Shown: positions 34,341-45,339 of the stretch, piece by piece
How positions within the stretch are numbered: position 1 is the first letter of the stretch
Layout: each line of letters starts with the position of its first letter
DNA from: Salticus scenicus
Taxonomy: Eukaryota; Arthropoda; Arachnida; Araneae; Salticidae
Length of the DNA: 64,000 bases
Direction: 5' to 3'
NCBI GenBank assembly: GCA_963930645.1
Contig: OZ005649.1
Location: forward strand, 82,828,126-82,892,125
The notes under the pieces: model-generated
What the model saw: only the letters and a program-made list of their open reading frames with translations
Databases searched by the model: none
Told to the model about the DNA's origin: nothing
Position numbers and translations under genes: made by a program

Positions 34341-35466
34341 TCTGCCCAACTTAAAGTTAAAAGGTCTTTCGCGCTGGCCATCAACAACTAACAACAAACA
34401 ACGTGCTCTTCCGTCTGCTTCATTTGATTTTTCTTCTTCTTCTCTTTTATCACATGTTTTGATTTTAGTGCTTGATTTCCTAGTTCCTTGAAAATATTAT
34501 ATTCTGTAAAATTCGAATACATTTATTTTTTTTAATCACTGAGAATATAATATTTTAATTTTTTAAAGTTGTGATGGAAGTATGTATGCAGCCACTTAGT
34601 TGCAGTTGCGAAATTTTCTTAAAATGCCAGCGATAGCGAATGTTTCTCAGTGAAATGCTCGCCCTCTGGTGGGCTAAGGTGAAATTATCACACCACTGAT
34701 AGCTTTCACGCTGAAACAATGAACAATACACACAAACACACAAACAATAGAACAACAAGAAAGAACAATAATAAATACACGTGTGGCTATTATATTTACT
34801 AACAACTGCAGTTGGGAAAGCGCCATCTATCGATCATTACAAACGCGGTCATCGCGGATTTCATCTTTGGTGTATTTATCTCTGTTTATTGTGGGCATCG
34901 ATCATAGACCTATTATAATAATTATTAATAGGTCTATCCGCGTTTGTAATGATCGATAGATGGCGCTTTTTCAGCTCTTGTTGTTAGTAAATATTACAGC
35001 CACGTGTATCTATTTTTGTTCTTTTTGTTATTCTACTTAATATTCGTACTATAATTTCTCCGCCATTACACCATGGAAAATTGATTGCTTTTGGAAAAAA
35101 AATATTTCAGTTTATTCAAAGTTCGATCGAAAGTAGATATTTAACTGAAGCTGAACAAATATTAGTTTCAAATCATCTGATTAATTCTTTACTTCTATTA
35201 GCCGAAGCAACTGAAATTTTAAATTTGTCATTTGGAAATAGATGGAAGCTTAATTCTGGATTTCTTGATCCTTTGGAGTTACACTGTGGCACACAACAGT
35301 ATGTGTTATCTTTTTTTACCGGATTTATTCATTTTTATTCAATAAATATATGTGAAACTAAACATCGGCTAGCAATGGCGGCTTGATGGAATTCGAATTA
35401 AAGCATGTTTATTGTAATTTCCCCTTAGCCCACCAGAGGGCGAGCATTTCATTACAATCGCTGATT
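34341..35466. promoter_or_regulatory. Presumed promoter of the NT5DC-like gene with nested inverted repeats
   Basis: Upstream of exon 1 two inverted-repeat systems are nested. The inner one pairs about 34,740-34,870 with 34,925-35,050 (core GCGCCATCTATCGATCATTA on the left) around an AT palindrome at 34,906-34,937. The outer one pairs about 34,650-34,680 with 35,424-35,450. The outer arms each contain CCACCAGAGGGCG or its complement (34,659-34,672 and 35,430-35,443), which fits the CTCF consensus CCASYAGRKGGCRS in 13 of 14 positions. No TATA box is identified with confidence. Whether these are functional promoter elements or remains of a foldback transposon is open. Confidence 0.45.
35081..35386 (+). 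CDS. Hypothetical small ORF between the inverted-repeat arms
   Basis: 101 codons from a non-ATG start, with stretches such as SRYLTEAEQILVSNHLINSL and LLAEATEILNLSFGNRW, which look more protein-like than the background. It has no recognised domain, and there is an in-frame stop just upstream of the only nearby ATG context. It could be an exon of a gene divergent from the NT5DC-like gene, or chance. Confidence 0.2.
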   Translation: MIAFGKKIFQFIQSSIESRYLTEAEQILVSNHLINSLLLLAEATEILNLSFGNRWKLNSGFLDPLELHCGTQQYVLSFFTGFIHFYSINICETKHRLAMAA

Positions 35467-35474
35467 GCATAGGA

Positions 35475-36780
35475 TTGGTGACCAGTTTTTTTTATGCAAA
35501 ATGAGGACAAATTATGCAATGTCCTCATTTCGATGAGAAAAATGAGGACAGTCTTCTTTAAAAATGAGGACATTTCTGAGGACATAAAATTTCATAAAAT
35601 ATAGCGCAAAAATAGCTTATATTAACCCCACTTCCACTTGCGGCCATTAATCGTCACTATGATAAATTTATGCTACTTATGAACTTATACGATAAACATT
35701 ATAAAAAAATATTTACATAAGTATTATTAAATTTATAATAAACATTATCATAAACTCGTACACATTATACTTCTCTTCCTATAATATAATGGCATGCTAT
35801 GCTGTTAATTTTAATTTCTGATATGTGGTTGACGCGAAAGTACTAAACTATTTTATATCTGATTCTATTAATACTTTTATAAACTGTTTTAATACAATTG
35901 TTACTGTTTTATAGACCAAGTTTTTAGTATAAACGAAATCATAATTACTTCAGATGGAAGTGATCCAATAAATAATATTTTAAAAGGTAAAGGCAAAGAA
36001 TGTCAAAAACTGGCTAGGCTAGGAATAAGAATTGATCTACAAACTGAGTTATTATGATGACCTTCGACTAGCACTATTTACTCACTTGAGAGCAAAAAAT
36101 CATGAGAAGTTAACACGGTCATCTCCTATCCCTGATTAGCAGTCAGTTTTCAATCTTACTAAAAAATGCTTTTCCATTTAAAATGTTATTTAAATTTAGT
36201 TAGTTATAAAGTCTAATTAGTAATAAAATAACTTTCAGCTTCATGTTAAATTTTTAATTTTTTTAAATGCAAATTCAGCTTTTTTTTTTTTTTTTTTTTT
36301 TTTAAATCTTTATATTCTAAAGTATAATGTTGCAAAGACTAAAATCTCTCAATATAAAAATATATTCTGTGTAATAGGGTTAGATTAGATGGGTTTTTAC
36401 GTCGCACAAGTGCTGCGCAATGAAGAATTGGCGACGGTCTGGGACTCACCCTAAAAGGTGGTCCAGAGACATGCCATCACAATTTTGATCCTCCACGAGG
36501 AATGTAATAGTGTTGGAGATGATTTAAAAATAAGTGTAATAAATCAAGAAATAGTTATTTTTTACGTTGTGTTGAGTTGTAGAATCAGTATTGCAAATTA
36601 CCAAGGTCAGCAGCATCTCTAATGTTGAAATTTTAGGTAAAGGAGGAAGTTACTGAAAAATGAAGACAAATGAGAACAAACATCCGAAAATGAGGATATG
36701 AGAACTTCTGAAAGCAACTGAGGACAGTACTTGAAAAATGAGGACTGACCTCAGAAAATGAGGACATCTGGTCACCCTAA
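35475..36780. mobile_element. Possible hAT-like element with GGTGACCAG ends
   Basis: The left side reads GGTGACCAG followed by repeated 'aatgaggaca' motifs. The right side, inverted, reads GGGTGACCAGATGTCC followed by the same motifs. Terminal 'gggtgaccaga' blocks are typical of hAT-type MITEs. No matching 8-bp duplication was found, so borders are uncertain. A SINE-like insertion lies inside at 36,377-36,533. Confidence 0.45.
36377..36533. mobile_element. SINE-like insertion with 8-bp flanking repeat
   Basis: A GC-richer block of about 157 bp beginning GGTTAGATTAGATGGG and containing 'acgtcgcacaagtgctg' and 'gcgacggtctgggactc'. It is flanked by GTGTAATA at 36,369-36,376 and 36,534-36,541. 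The GGTTAGATTAG start recalls the GGTT-repeat start of the insert at 25,751. No clear pol III boxes were seen. Confidence 0.45.
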
Positions 36781-36784
36781 GATA

Positions 36785-37637
36785 TAGCAATCAAAGAATC
36801 TCTAATCCCTTTAGAGTTTCTTTGATAGCAATAAGACGTAGATTTATCATGGAGGGAGAAAAAGTGATTCCTACTTACGCCGAGAAAGACGGCCATTTTG
36901 ACCAGTTAATATGGCCGTCTTTCTCAGAGTGAATACACACAGATAATTTAGCAAATAAAATTTATGAAAAACTTATGTACTAAAGGTGAATGAAAAACTC
37001 CAGATACGATTTCAAATTCCTTTTTCTTTTTCTCTCTCTTTATTTTTCTTACTTTATCATTCATTTAGTTAAAGTTAAACTCTTTTTATAGACTGAAACC
37101 ATGAAGGTAGAAAGAGAAGGAGGAATATCTCCTATGGCGTTTCAGAATCAAAACCGGTCCTAAAATTCTTTTCGCCGCATCGTGATGCCAGTATCGGTAC
37201 CTGCGTCCATTTAACATTGTTTGAATACAAAAAATTTATTATTTTGTCTATTAAATTAATATTTTTAAGTAATATCAGCTCAAAAATGCTAAAAAAATAG
37301 TCACAGAAGTTAAGATGCAGACAGGCAAGTCATAAACACTTTTCAACTCCATCAGAAAATTAAAAAAAAAAAAAAAAAAAAAAAAATGAAATAAAGTTTT
37401 ATTCAAGGGGAAAAATTTTATAAAATATTGTTTAACTGATTTTTTATTAACTTTTTTATTATTATTATTATTATTATTATTTGCTTGCGTGCATGTGTGT
37501 GGACATAAGTTTTAATAATTATTTAAATTTAATACATTATTTAATTTTAAACATAATTATTTTAATTTAATTTAATTTAAATTAATTTAAAACATATTTA
37601 ATTTATATTAAACGTAAGTAACCGATTTATTCTCTTA

Positions 37638-37676
<39 letters not shown>

Positions 37677-37699
37677 AAAAGAAAAAACCTTAAAATGCT
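36785..37699. other. Intergenic spacer with small hairpins and a TA microsatellite
   Basis: A 16-bp-arm hairpin (GAGAAAGACGGCCAT and its complement) lies at about 36,881-36,937, and a shorter one at 36,790-36,832. A (TTA)n tract is at about 37,457-37,483 and a (TA)n tract at 37,643-37,672. No gene is supported. Confidence 0.5.
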
Positions 37700-39611
37700 T
37701 TTTAAATTACCACAAACTAATAATAATTACTATCAGAAAGCTGTATGAATAAACAATGTAAATTTGAATAATTAAAATCATTTAGAATTGTTTTCCAGAA
37801 CTACGATTTTTTCTATTAAAAGGCCACTTTGTAAAAGTCCAATACTTGAAGGTATAGTTGGTGTCCTTTTAGAAAGGTTTCGCAGTATTTTATTGCCTAG
37901 TAATATATTCTATTAAAAAAAAGTTTTTACTCCCTTCCAAAAGCCGAGAAGTTTTGCTCTCGAAGCTAAGAGTTGGGAAGTGCCGGGTGCGATCCCATGT
38001 AGCACTTGTCAATCTAGCCGTTCGAAGTTTTCCGTGGTTTTCTCCTAAATTCACGGATGATAACCACCTAGAAAGACCTCCACCAGAATCCATCTTCCCT
38101 TATTCACAAGTCCCTAGTGCAGACAATAGGTCTTAACCTATATACCATACTTGTAATTTTTATCAAAATATTTTCACATTTAAATTAAACATAAATAAAT
38201 GATTTATTGTCTTATTTAAAATAAATTTTTAAAAAGCTTTCAAAATTATCATACACTAATAATAATAATTATCAGAATGCTATATTGATAAACAATGTGA
38301 ATTTGAATAATTAAAATCATTTAGAATTTGTTTCCAGAATTCCGATTATGTCTATTAAGAGATAACCTTTGTAAAGGTCCAATATTTCAAAGTACGGCTG
38401 GTGGCCTTCTTAGGAAGGTTTCGCTGTATTTTATTGCCTGCCGATAATTTTTGTGATAATTTTACACGAGCGTGCTGCTATCGAAGCTAGAAATCGGGAA
38501 GTACCGGGTTCGATTCCATGTAGCATATGTCAACCTAGCCTTTGTGAGTTTTCTGTGGTTTTCTTCGAAATTCGCATTAATGCGAGCTTGAGCCAAAAAG
38601 ACCCCAATCAGAAAGCATCTTTCCTTATGCCCAGGTCTCTAGTGCAGACAACTGGCCTTAACCCGAATACCATACCTGTAATTTTTTCTGTCTAGGTGTA
38701 GAAACCAATTCTACTACGACTTTCAACAGGCAACATTTTGCAATAAAGTTGTAAAATTTAAATAACATATAAAATTTTTAAAAATTCTAATAAAACTTGG
38801 AGGCATGTGAATAGCCTTTGTAGAGAGATTTCACTCTTCTATTTCCTACAGATAATTATAATTTTTTAGCCCCCACCAGTGGCTGATCCAGTGATTCTGT
38901 TTTTTGAGCTGGAAGACGAGAAGTACCAGGTTTGATCCCAGATCATACTTGTCGACCTAGTGATTCGGAGTTTTCTGCAATTCTTTCTTTTCTTTTTTAT
39001 TTGCATGAATATGAGCTATAATTTCTTAGAAAGGTCCCCACTGAGGCCACCTTTTCTTAGGACCAGGTCCCTATGATAGACAGTCTTCCTTAATCCAAAT
39101 ACCATATCATACTTGAAATTTTTATCAGAGTATTTTCAAATTTAAACAAAACATAAGCATTTCAAAAATGAATTCAGAAATCTACGTTATCAATATCTTA
39201 TGATAGAAATAATTCTGTAAGCTGAACTGTTGTTCTGGTATATAAAATATTTTTTGAAAAACAAAAGTATTCCTGAAAAGATTTCAAGATTAAAATAATA
39301 TTAATGATTATCAGAAAGCTATACAGACAAATTATTTATAGAGTTAAAGTCTTTTAGAATTTTTTTTTTTTTTTTGCATTTATGATTTTTTGAACCTCTA
39401 TTTAATGACCACATATGTAACAGTCCAAAATTTAAAGCTACAGTTTGTAGTTTTTTTTAGAGAGGTTTTATTGTATTCTATTCCTAACCAATATGTTTTT
39501 GTGATAACTGTAATTTTTAACAAAATATTTTCACATTTACATAACAGATAAATACTTAAAAAAAGAACAACAACTTTATTTCTTTAATAACTGATGTTTT
39601 TGTTGGTATTT
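37700..39611 (+). repeat. Tandem array of ~0.5-kb units carrying tRNA-like B boxes
   Basis: Three full units and one partial unit follow one another (starting about 37,700, 38,240, 38,770 and 39,290). Shared landmarks are 'ttaaaatcatttagaatt', 'ggtttcgc(a/t)gtattttattgcct', a GC-rich tRNA-like block, and 'cataccatac(t)tgtaattttt'. The tRNA-like block contains B boxes GGTGCGATCCC (37,986-37,996), GGTTCGATTCC (38,507-38,517, canonical) and GGTTTGATCCC (38,929-38,939). In unit 3 an A-box-like TGGCTGATCCAGTG lies about 50 nt upstream. Complete cloverleaf folding is not evident, so these are read as tRNA-derived SINE units amplified in tandem. The fourth unit is cut by the BEL 5' LTR. Confidence 0.65.
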
Positions 39612-40070
39612 CTTTCTATTGGTATTTTTCAGTGTCATATTGCTGTTGAGCATTTTTGCAGAACGCTCAAGTGGGGAGGATGTTGGAAAACTAGAGCAGC
39701 TGTAATAGTTCCTTCCCCAAGGCCAGCAATAACTGCAGAACTCAGCAGTACAACTCAACTCCTCTCCAGTTGAAGCGGGATATACCGGAATGCTTCTGTT
39801 TATCGCTAAGAAAGAATGTTCTCTGTTCTGTTTTGATCAATATGTCGCTATGGTGCGAATATTATTAGAATATAATATTACTTTAATTTCCGGGCCCTGT
39901 GTATATAATTGTTGTATAATAGTTTGTAAATAGTAATGTTTGTGTTCAACAATATCTGTTTATGGAAGTGTGTGCAGTTTGATTAAAAGAAAATATTGAA
40001 ATTATTCTATGTTCTATTTCAAGACTCCAGCCTGCTTTATTCTTTAAAAATTGATTGTGAAACCAATATC
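39612..40070 (+). repeat. BEL 5' LTR
   Basis: Sequence identity with the right-edge copy starts at 39,612 (ctttctattgg), and the offset of 23,961 bp stays constant throughout, so there is no indel between the LTRs. The right limit is set by the primer-binding-site candidate at 40,071. The exact 5' nucleotide is uncertain, because the shared block does not begin with TG: a TGTT occurs 11 bp further left in this copy and a TGTT also lies just left of the 3' copy. Confidence 0.88.
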
Positions 40071-40088
40071 TGGCGCCCCCGGGTGGGC
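40071..40088 (+). promoter_or_regulatory. Candidate primer-binding site
   Basis: TGGCGCCCCCGGGTGGGC directly follows the 5' LTR. A TGGCGCC start is complementary to a tRNA 3' end ...GGCGCCA. The first eight bases fit tRNA-Lys, but the rest does not, so the primer tRNA is not identified. Confidence 0.6.
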
Positions 40089-40445
40089 CTGGCGTCTTTT
40101 AAAATAGAATGATTAATAATTAAGAGGTAAGAAGATTAGATTTTTTCCATTTTGAAGTTTTTCATTGATGATCTAAAAAGAAATATTAAAACGAAACTTA
40201 CGAAGAATATTTCATAAATGAATGCATTTTATTAATGAATATATTATATCATTTAGATAGTATTAGATAGTAATACAAAGTGTATTATTTATTGATATAA
40301 TGAAAATAGAAATATTTTGAAGTTTATGATTGTCAATTGAAAGTTTGTAAAACGAAAATATTTTGGTTTTGAAGTTTATCTTGTGGTGATTTCAAATTTA
40401 TGAAAACGAAATTTACTAAAAATAATTTAGTAAAATAAATATTGA
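40089..40445 (+). other. BEL 5' leader
   Basis: AT-rich untranslated leader between the primer-binding site and gag, without recognisable ORF or structure. Confidence 0.5.
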
Positions 40446-41528
40446 GTGAATATTGTATTATATTATTTGATAGTAAAAATGGAAATAATCAAAAGAAATA
40501 AAACTGCACACAGAGCTTCCTTTACGAGGGCCTATAATAAGCTAGAAAATATACTAGCAGACGAAAATTCTTCGTTCGAAGAAGTAGAGATCAGTTTAGT
40601 TTTATTTAAACAAAAATCTAATACATTAGAACTGACACATAATACATATTTAGATACTTTAAAAGAACAAGAATTTGAAACAGAATTTGATTCTGTAGAA
40701 GAATATAGGGAAAAATCACTGAGAATTCAAGTAAGAGCTCAACGCTTTTTAGAAAATCACAAAAAATTAAATGTAAAAGAAAGTAATATTGTTGATTATG
40801 ATAATCAATTAGAGATTAACAAATTGGGTAAAACATTATGTCAGCGTCTCCCTGAAGTTGAACTTTACACGTTCGGGGGAGATTTAAAAGATTGGCTCAC
40901 ATTTTGGAATCAATTTAAGAATATTTATGAGAATAAAAATTTAAGTAAAGCAGATAAATTTCACTATTTGATTCAGTCAACTAAAATTAAATCAGAAGCA
41001 AGAGAAATTGTTCAGTCATATCCCGTAACTGAAGAAAATTATGATTTGGCTATACAGAGCTTAAAAGAAAGGTATGGCCGAGAAGACCTTTTGATCGATT
41101 TTTATGTTAGGGAGTTATTAAAACTCGTTCTTAATTCTAATAATAAGAAAAATGGTTCTTTGAGCGGTTTATATAATAAATTATCTACTCAGTTACGAGC
41201 GCTAGGCACTTTGGGTGTTACTAGTGAAATGTGTGGCCTAATTTTATATCCCTTAGTTGAAAGTTCATTACCCATAAATATATTACGTTTATTTGAACGA
41301 CAGAGAAAAATTCTAGAAACTGAAAATAAAATATCGAGTCTTGATGCCATACTTCTGTTTTTAAGAAATGAAGTACAGTCCGAAGAAAAGATTAAATTGA
41401 GCAGAACCGATCTTTGTAATACGCTTCCTGAGCGCGAACATAAAGGTTTAACAACTTATAAAAATGTAAAAGATAATTATCCATCCGCAATGGAACTAAT
41501 TACACATGATTCAAAAAGTAATTTATGT
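40446..41528 (+). pseudogene. gag: BEL gag, N-terminal part, truncated by insertion
   Basis: The open frame starts at 40,446. The Met at 40,479 (MEIIKRNKTAHRASFTRAYN) is the more likely start, because most BEL gag proteins open with a basic 'xRxxxTR' segment followed by a helical region. Residues from about 130 on contain LPEVELYTFGGDLKDWLTFW and EAREIVQS, the DUF1759-type capsid region (LPxLxLPxFxGDxxxWxxFW). The frame ends at the nested element: the last native codons form the first cysteine of a zinc knuckle, and what follows to 41,561 is translated from the insertion. No lesion is seen before that point. Confidence 0.9.
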
Positions 41529-41541
41529 CCCACACAACACA
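41529..41541 (+). repeat. Left terminal inverted repeat of the giant element
   Basis: CCCACACAACACA, paired with 59,215-59,227 on the other strand at 12 of 13 positions. Confidence 0.8.
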
Positions 41542-41599
41542 CTTCATCCCGATTAGGTTGATATTACGTAATCGCGATCAAATATTACGTCCCATTACG

Positions 41600-42322
41600 T
41601 TGAAATTTCCTATCTGCTTTGGTTGATTTTTGGTTGAAATGTCACAAGCAAAGTTGTAACATGGCCCCAAATGAGACTTAGTTGGTACGTAATATCAACC
41701 AACTTGTTATGTAAGACATCCAGAGTTTGTTCAATTCATGTAAAATCAACCAAATTTGGATGTAAATGCAACATTGTGTTTTCAGCCATTTCATGTAATA
41801 TCAACTAGATTTGGATGTAAAATATACATCCAGATCTCATCTAAATCATGTAAAATCAACCAAAATTGAATATGGAATATACATCTAGATTTCATCCAGG
41901 TTTTATAGAAATTACGTAAAATCAACATAGCTGATGCATTTTTCTTTTCTTCTTTCTTTCTCTTTTAAAAAATTTAATGCACTTATTTTAAACAGGGGAA
42001 CCAAAAGCATTGACCTTGTTTTTTATAATGCAGAGATTAATTTTAAACATAAATGTGATATTGATTTTCAACATCAGGATTTAAAAATATATGCTTAAAA
42101 TCAATACCTGTATATTTTTGTCTAAAATTAATATTTGCATAATAAAAAGCAAGACCAATGCTTTTGGCTTCCCTGTTTAAAATAAGTGCATTAAAATGCT
42201 TAAAAGAGAAAGAAAAAAAAAGAAAAATGCATCAGTTATGCTGATTTTATGTAACTTCTATAAAACTTGGGGATGAAATCTAAATGTATATTCCACATCC
42301 AATTTTGGTAGATTTTAATGGA
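41600..42322. repeat. Left subterminal repeats and ~225-bp-arm foldback
   Basis: Between 41,680 and 41,930 the motif 'atgtaaaatcaaccaa' with 'gatgtaaaatatacatcca' recurs four to five times. Part of this plus downstream sequence forms a foldback: 41,845-42,068 pairs with 42,097-42,322 around a ~28-bp centre. The arms include 'gctgatgcatttttctttt' and its inverse, and 'aaaagcattgaccttg' and its inverse. Extensive secondary structure close to the terminus may matter for transposition. Confidence 0.75.
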
Positions 42323-42529
42323 ATTCATTACCCAGGCAGAAAATTTGGCAAGATAGCTTTTTTTTTTTTCAGATAAAACTTTGTATATCATCTTATTAGA
42401 ATATGAGACATATTTTACTCATTGCAAAATACTGTTTTTTTTTTTTTTTTTTTTTTTTGTACAGGCGACAATTATTATTTTTTCAAACTCCTTGAAAATT
42501 TCTAGTTGGTTTCATCAAATTCTTCACCA

Positions 42530-42960
42530 ATTTTTACTTCCTCATACAAAGTATAAGGAATTATAGTAATCCCGATTTGCGAAATGGATTTTGTATTTCA
42601 CATTGCTCGAAAACGAATGATCGCTGAATGTTGCCAATTTATATGTGTGACTCTCATGATGTCTAGTTGTACACCTGCAAGTGTCGTCTTAACACGAGCT
42701 CTCGTTTTAGCGATATAAGCGACTTTACACGGTTTTTCGTGACGTCGTACGCATGTGTGTGTATGTCACATAACTCAAAAACGATTGGACGTAGAAAGTT
42801 GCGAATTGGTACATAGGTTTGTTATAACATCCAGTTGTGCACCTCCCTTTTTGGACTTCGTATGATTTTCCGTTTTGGAGATATTTAAGAAAATTAGGTT
42901 AATAATGACCAAAAATACAAAGGTTTTGGCCATAATGTAACAAAAAACTTTAACTCAAAA
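42530..42960 (+). repeat. Dispersed repeat segment leading into the tandem array
   Basis: Starts 'acttcctcatacaaagtata' and contains CpG-rich pieces such as 'acgacgtc'-like 'gtgacgtcgtacgc'. Its start resembles those of the repeats at 25,196 and 52,831 (acttccttct...agaagaaagtattg). Non-coding as far as I can see. Confidence 0.4.
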
Positions 42961-44430
42961 ACTGTTTGGACAAATATTGCAATCGAATTTTAACTGACTT
43001 CCTGACTAGCTAGACATTTGAAATTTTCAGAAAAGCTCAGAACACATTGACAATGCATTTTTTAAATATTTTTAGCCAACTGTCTCGGATACCTGCTGCC
43101 TTCAGCAGCTTTTATATGATTCAACAGAAAAATTATTTAACTACCCGACTAGCTAGACATTTGAAACTTTCAGAATAGTTCAGAACACAGTGAAAATGCA
43201 TTTTTTAAAAATACTTTTAGCCAACTGCTTAAGATACCTGCTGCCTCAGGCAGCGTTACCTGTACAAATCTTGCAATCGATTTTTAACTAACTTCCCCAC
43301 TAGTTAGACATTTGAAACTTTCAGGATAGCTCAGAACACAGTGACAATGCATTTTTTAAATATTTTTAGCAAATAGTTCCGGGTCACTGCTGCCCTCGGC
43401 AGCATTTGTATGGTTCCAACAGAAAATTTATTTAACTAACTTCTCGACTAGCTAGACATTTGAAACTTTCAGAATAGTTCAGAACAGTGCGAAAATGCAT
43501 TTTTAAATTACTTTTAGCCAATTGTTTCGGATCCGTGATGCCTTCAGCAGCGTTACCAGTACACATTTTGCAATGATTTTTAACTGACTCCGCGACTAGC
43601 TAGACATTTGAAGCTTTCAGAAAAGCCCAGAACCTGTTGAAAATGCATTTTTTAATTTTTATTTTTAGCCAACAAGCCAACTGTTTAGGATACCTGCTGC
43701 TTTCAGCAGCATTTACATGATTCAACAGAAATTTTTTTAAACTAACTTTTCAACCAGCTAGACATTTGAAACTTTCAGAATAGTTCAGAACACGGTGAAA
43801 ATGCATTTAAAAAATACTTTTAGAGAACTGTTTTGGGTCCCTGCTGCCTTCGGCAGCGTTTATACGGTTTCAACAGAAAATTTATTTAACTAACTTCTCG
43901 ACTAGCTAGACATTTGAAACTTCCAGAATAGTTCAGAACATGGTGAAAATGCATTTTTTAAATACTTTTAGCCAATTGTTTTGGATCCCTGATGCCTTCA
44001 GCAGCGTTACCAGTACAGATCTTGCAAATGATTTTTAACCGACTTCCTGACTAGCTAAACATTTGAAACTTTCGGAAAAGCCCAGAACACATTCAAAATG
44101 CATTTTTTTATTATTTTCAGTCAACTGTTTCGGATACCTGCTGCCTTCAGCAGTGTTTATATGATTCAACAGAAAATTTATTTAACTAACTTTACAACCA
44201 GCTAGACATTTTAAACTTTCAGAATAGTTCAGAACATGGTGAAAATGCATTTTTTTAATACTTTTAGAGAACTGTTTCAGGTCCCTGTTGCCTTCAGCAG
44301 CGTTACAAGTACAGATCTTGCAATCAATTTTTAACTGACTTCTTGATTAGTTAGGCATTTGAAACTTTCAGAAAAGCTCAGAACACGTTGACAATGCATT
44401 TTTTAAATATTTTTAGCCAACTGTCTCGGG
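42960..44430 (+). repeat. Tandem array of ten ~148-bp units
   Basis: The phrase 'agctagacatttgaaacttt' and close variants recurs ten times at ~148-bp spacing (about 43,012 to 44,350). Each unit also contains 'tcagaacacagtgaaaatgc' variants and most contain a short palindrome CTGCTGCCTTCAGCAG. Units alternate between two types, one followed by 'tatgattcaacagaaaa' and one by 'ttaccagtacagatcttgc', so the higher-order period is about 296 bp. The array is inside the giant element. Confidence 0.88.
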
Positions 44431-44522
44431 TCTAATAATAATGATTTTTAACATTATGTATATATTTCTAAAGGTGTACAAGGAAGTCATGTGGTGTCCA
44501 CATCAGTTTTTTTCTTTTGCAG

Positions 44523-44621
44523 AAGTACAAGATCAGTATTGGTGGAATAAAATCTGAAATTAATCTTGGGAACAGGAGATTGTATGCAAAGCCTAACAAT
44601 CTATTTCTTGTTGACTTGTAA
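44523..44621 (+). CDS. Exon-like block A in the giant element
   Basis: Follows a strong acceptor (tttttttcttttgcag). It reads KYKISIGGIKSEINLGNRR and YAKPNNLFLVDL to a TAA at 44,619-44,621. GC content is above the surroundings. An AATAAA lies at 44,941, so this could be a last exon with a ~320-bp 3' UTR. A donor gtaata just before the stop would instead make it internal. No homologue is recognised. Open runs of this length also occur by chance in AT-rich DNA. Confidence 0.3.
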   Translation, partial: KYKISIGGIKSEINLGNRRLYAKPNNLFLVDL

Positions 44622-44897
44622 TATCATGCACTTTTAAAATGACATATTTTCTGAAAATCTGTTGATATTTTTGAAGATTACCTGCTATGAAAATTAACAG
44701 CATTTATTCTTAATATTAAAAAAGTGAAGATATTACAAAATCAAATGTCGTAAAGCAATAACAGACGGTTTAATTGCAACATTAAATTTATAATTTTTTC
44801 TTTTTTGAAAAGAAAAGGAAAAAAATCTGATATAAGAGCAGGTTCTAGTAGCAAAAATAGTACAGCATAGCAGAGAGCTCTGCAGATTAATTTAAAA

Positions 44898-44930
<33 letters not shown>

Positions 44931-45339
44931 GCCAGGCTTCAATAAAGTACTTAAATAATCTGGTGTATCACTCACACGACTTCCTCTTTCCCTGCATTTT
45001 AATATTATATAAGTAGATTGCATAAGTCTTGAGATAAATAGCGTAGGACAATAAAGTTCAATGTAATTCAAAAATAATTTAAAATTGGTTTAGGAATAGT
45101 TGTTTGACATATAATTGTATGTGAGAGGGATACCAACCCCTCAAGCCCCGCTCAACAGTAGTGCTTAGAGTTATTTAAAAAAAAAAAAAATGGGCTGTTA
45201 TTAATTTGACTTCAAACTTACCTATTTTGATCAAACTTTTAAGTGGCAACTTAAAACGTACTTCAAAATATCAAATTCGAATTTCATGCAGTTACTTTTT
45301 TTTTACTTTCTCTTCCCACATAGGTAACGTATTGTTTAT

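Noticed and set aside
37954..38695. Functional tRNA genes
   Set aside because: Only B-box-like pieces are clear. I could not place a full acceptor stem and anticodon arm.
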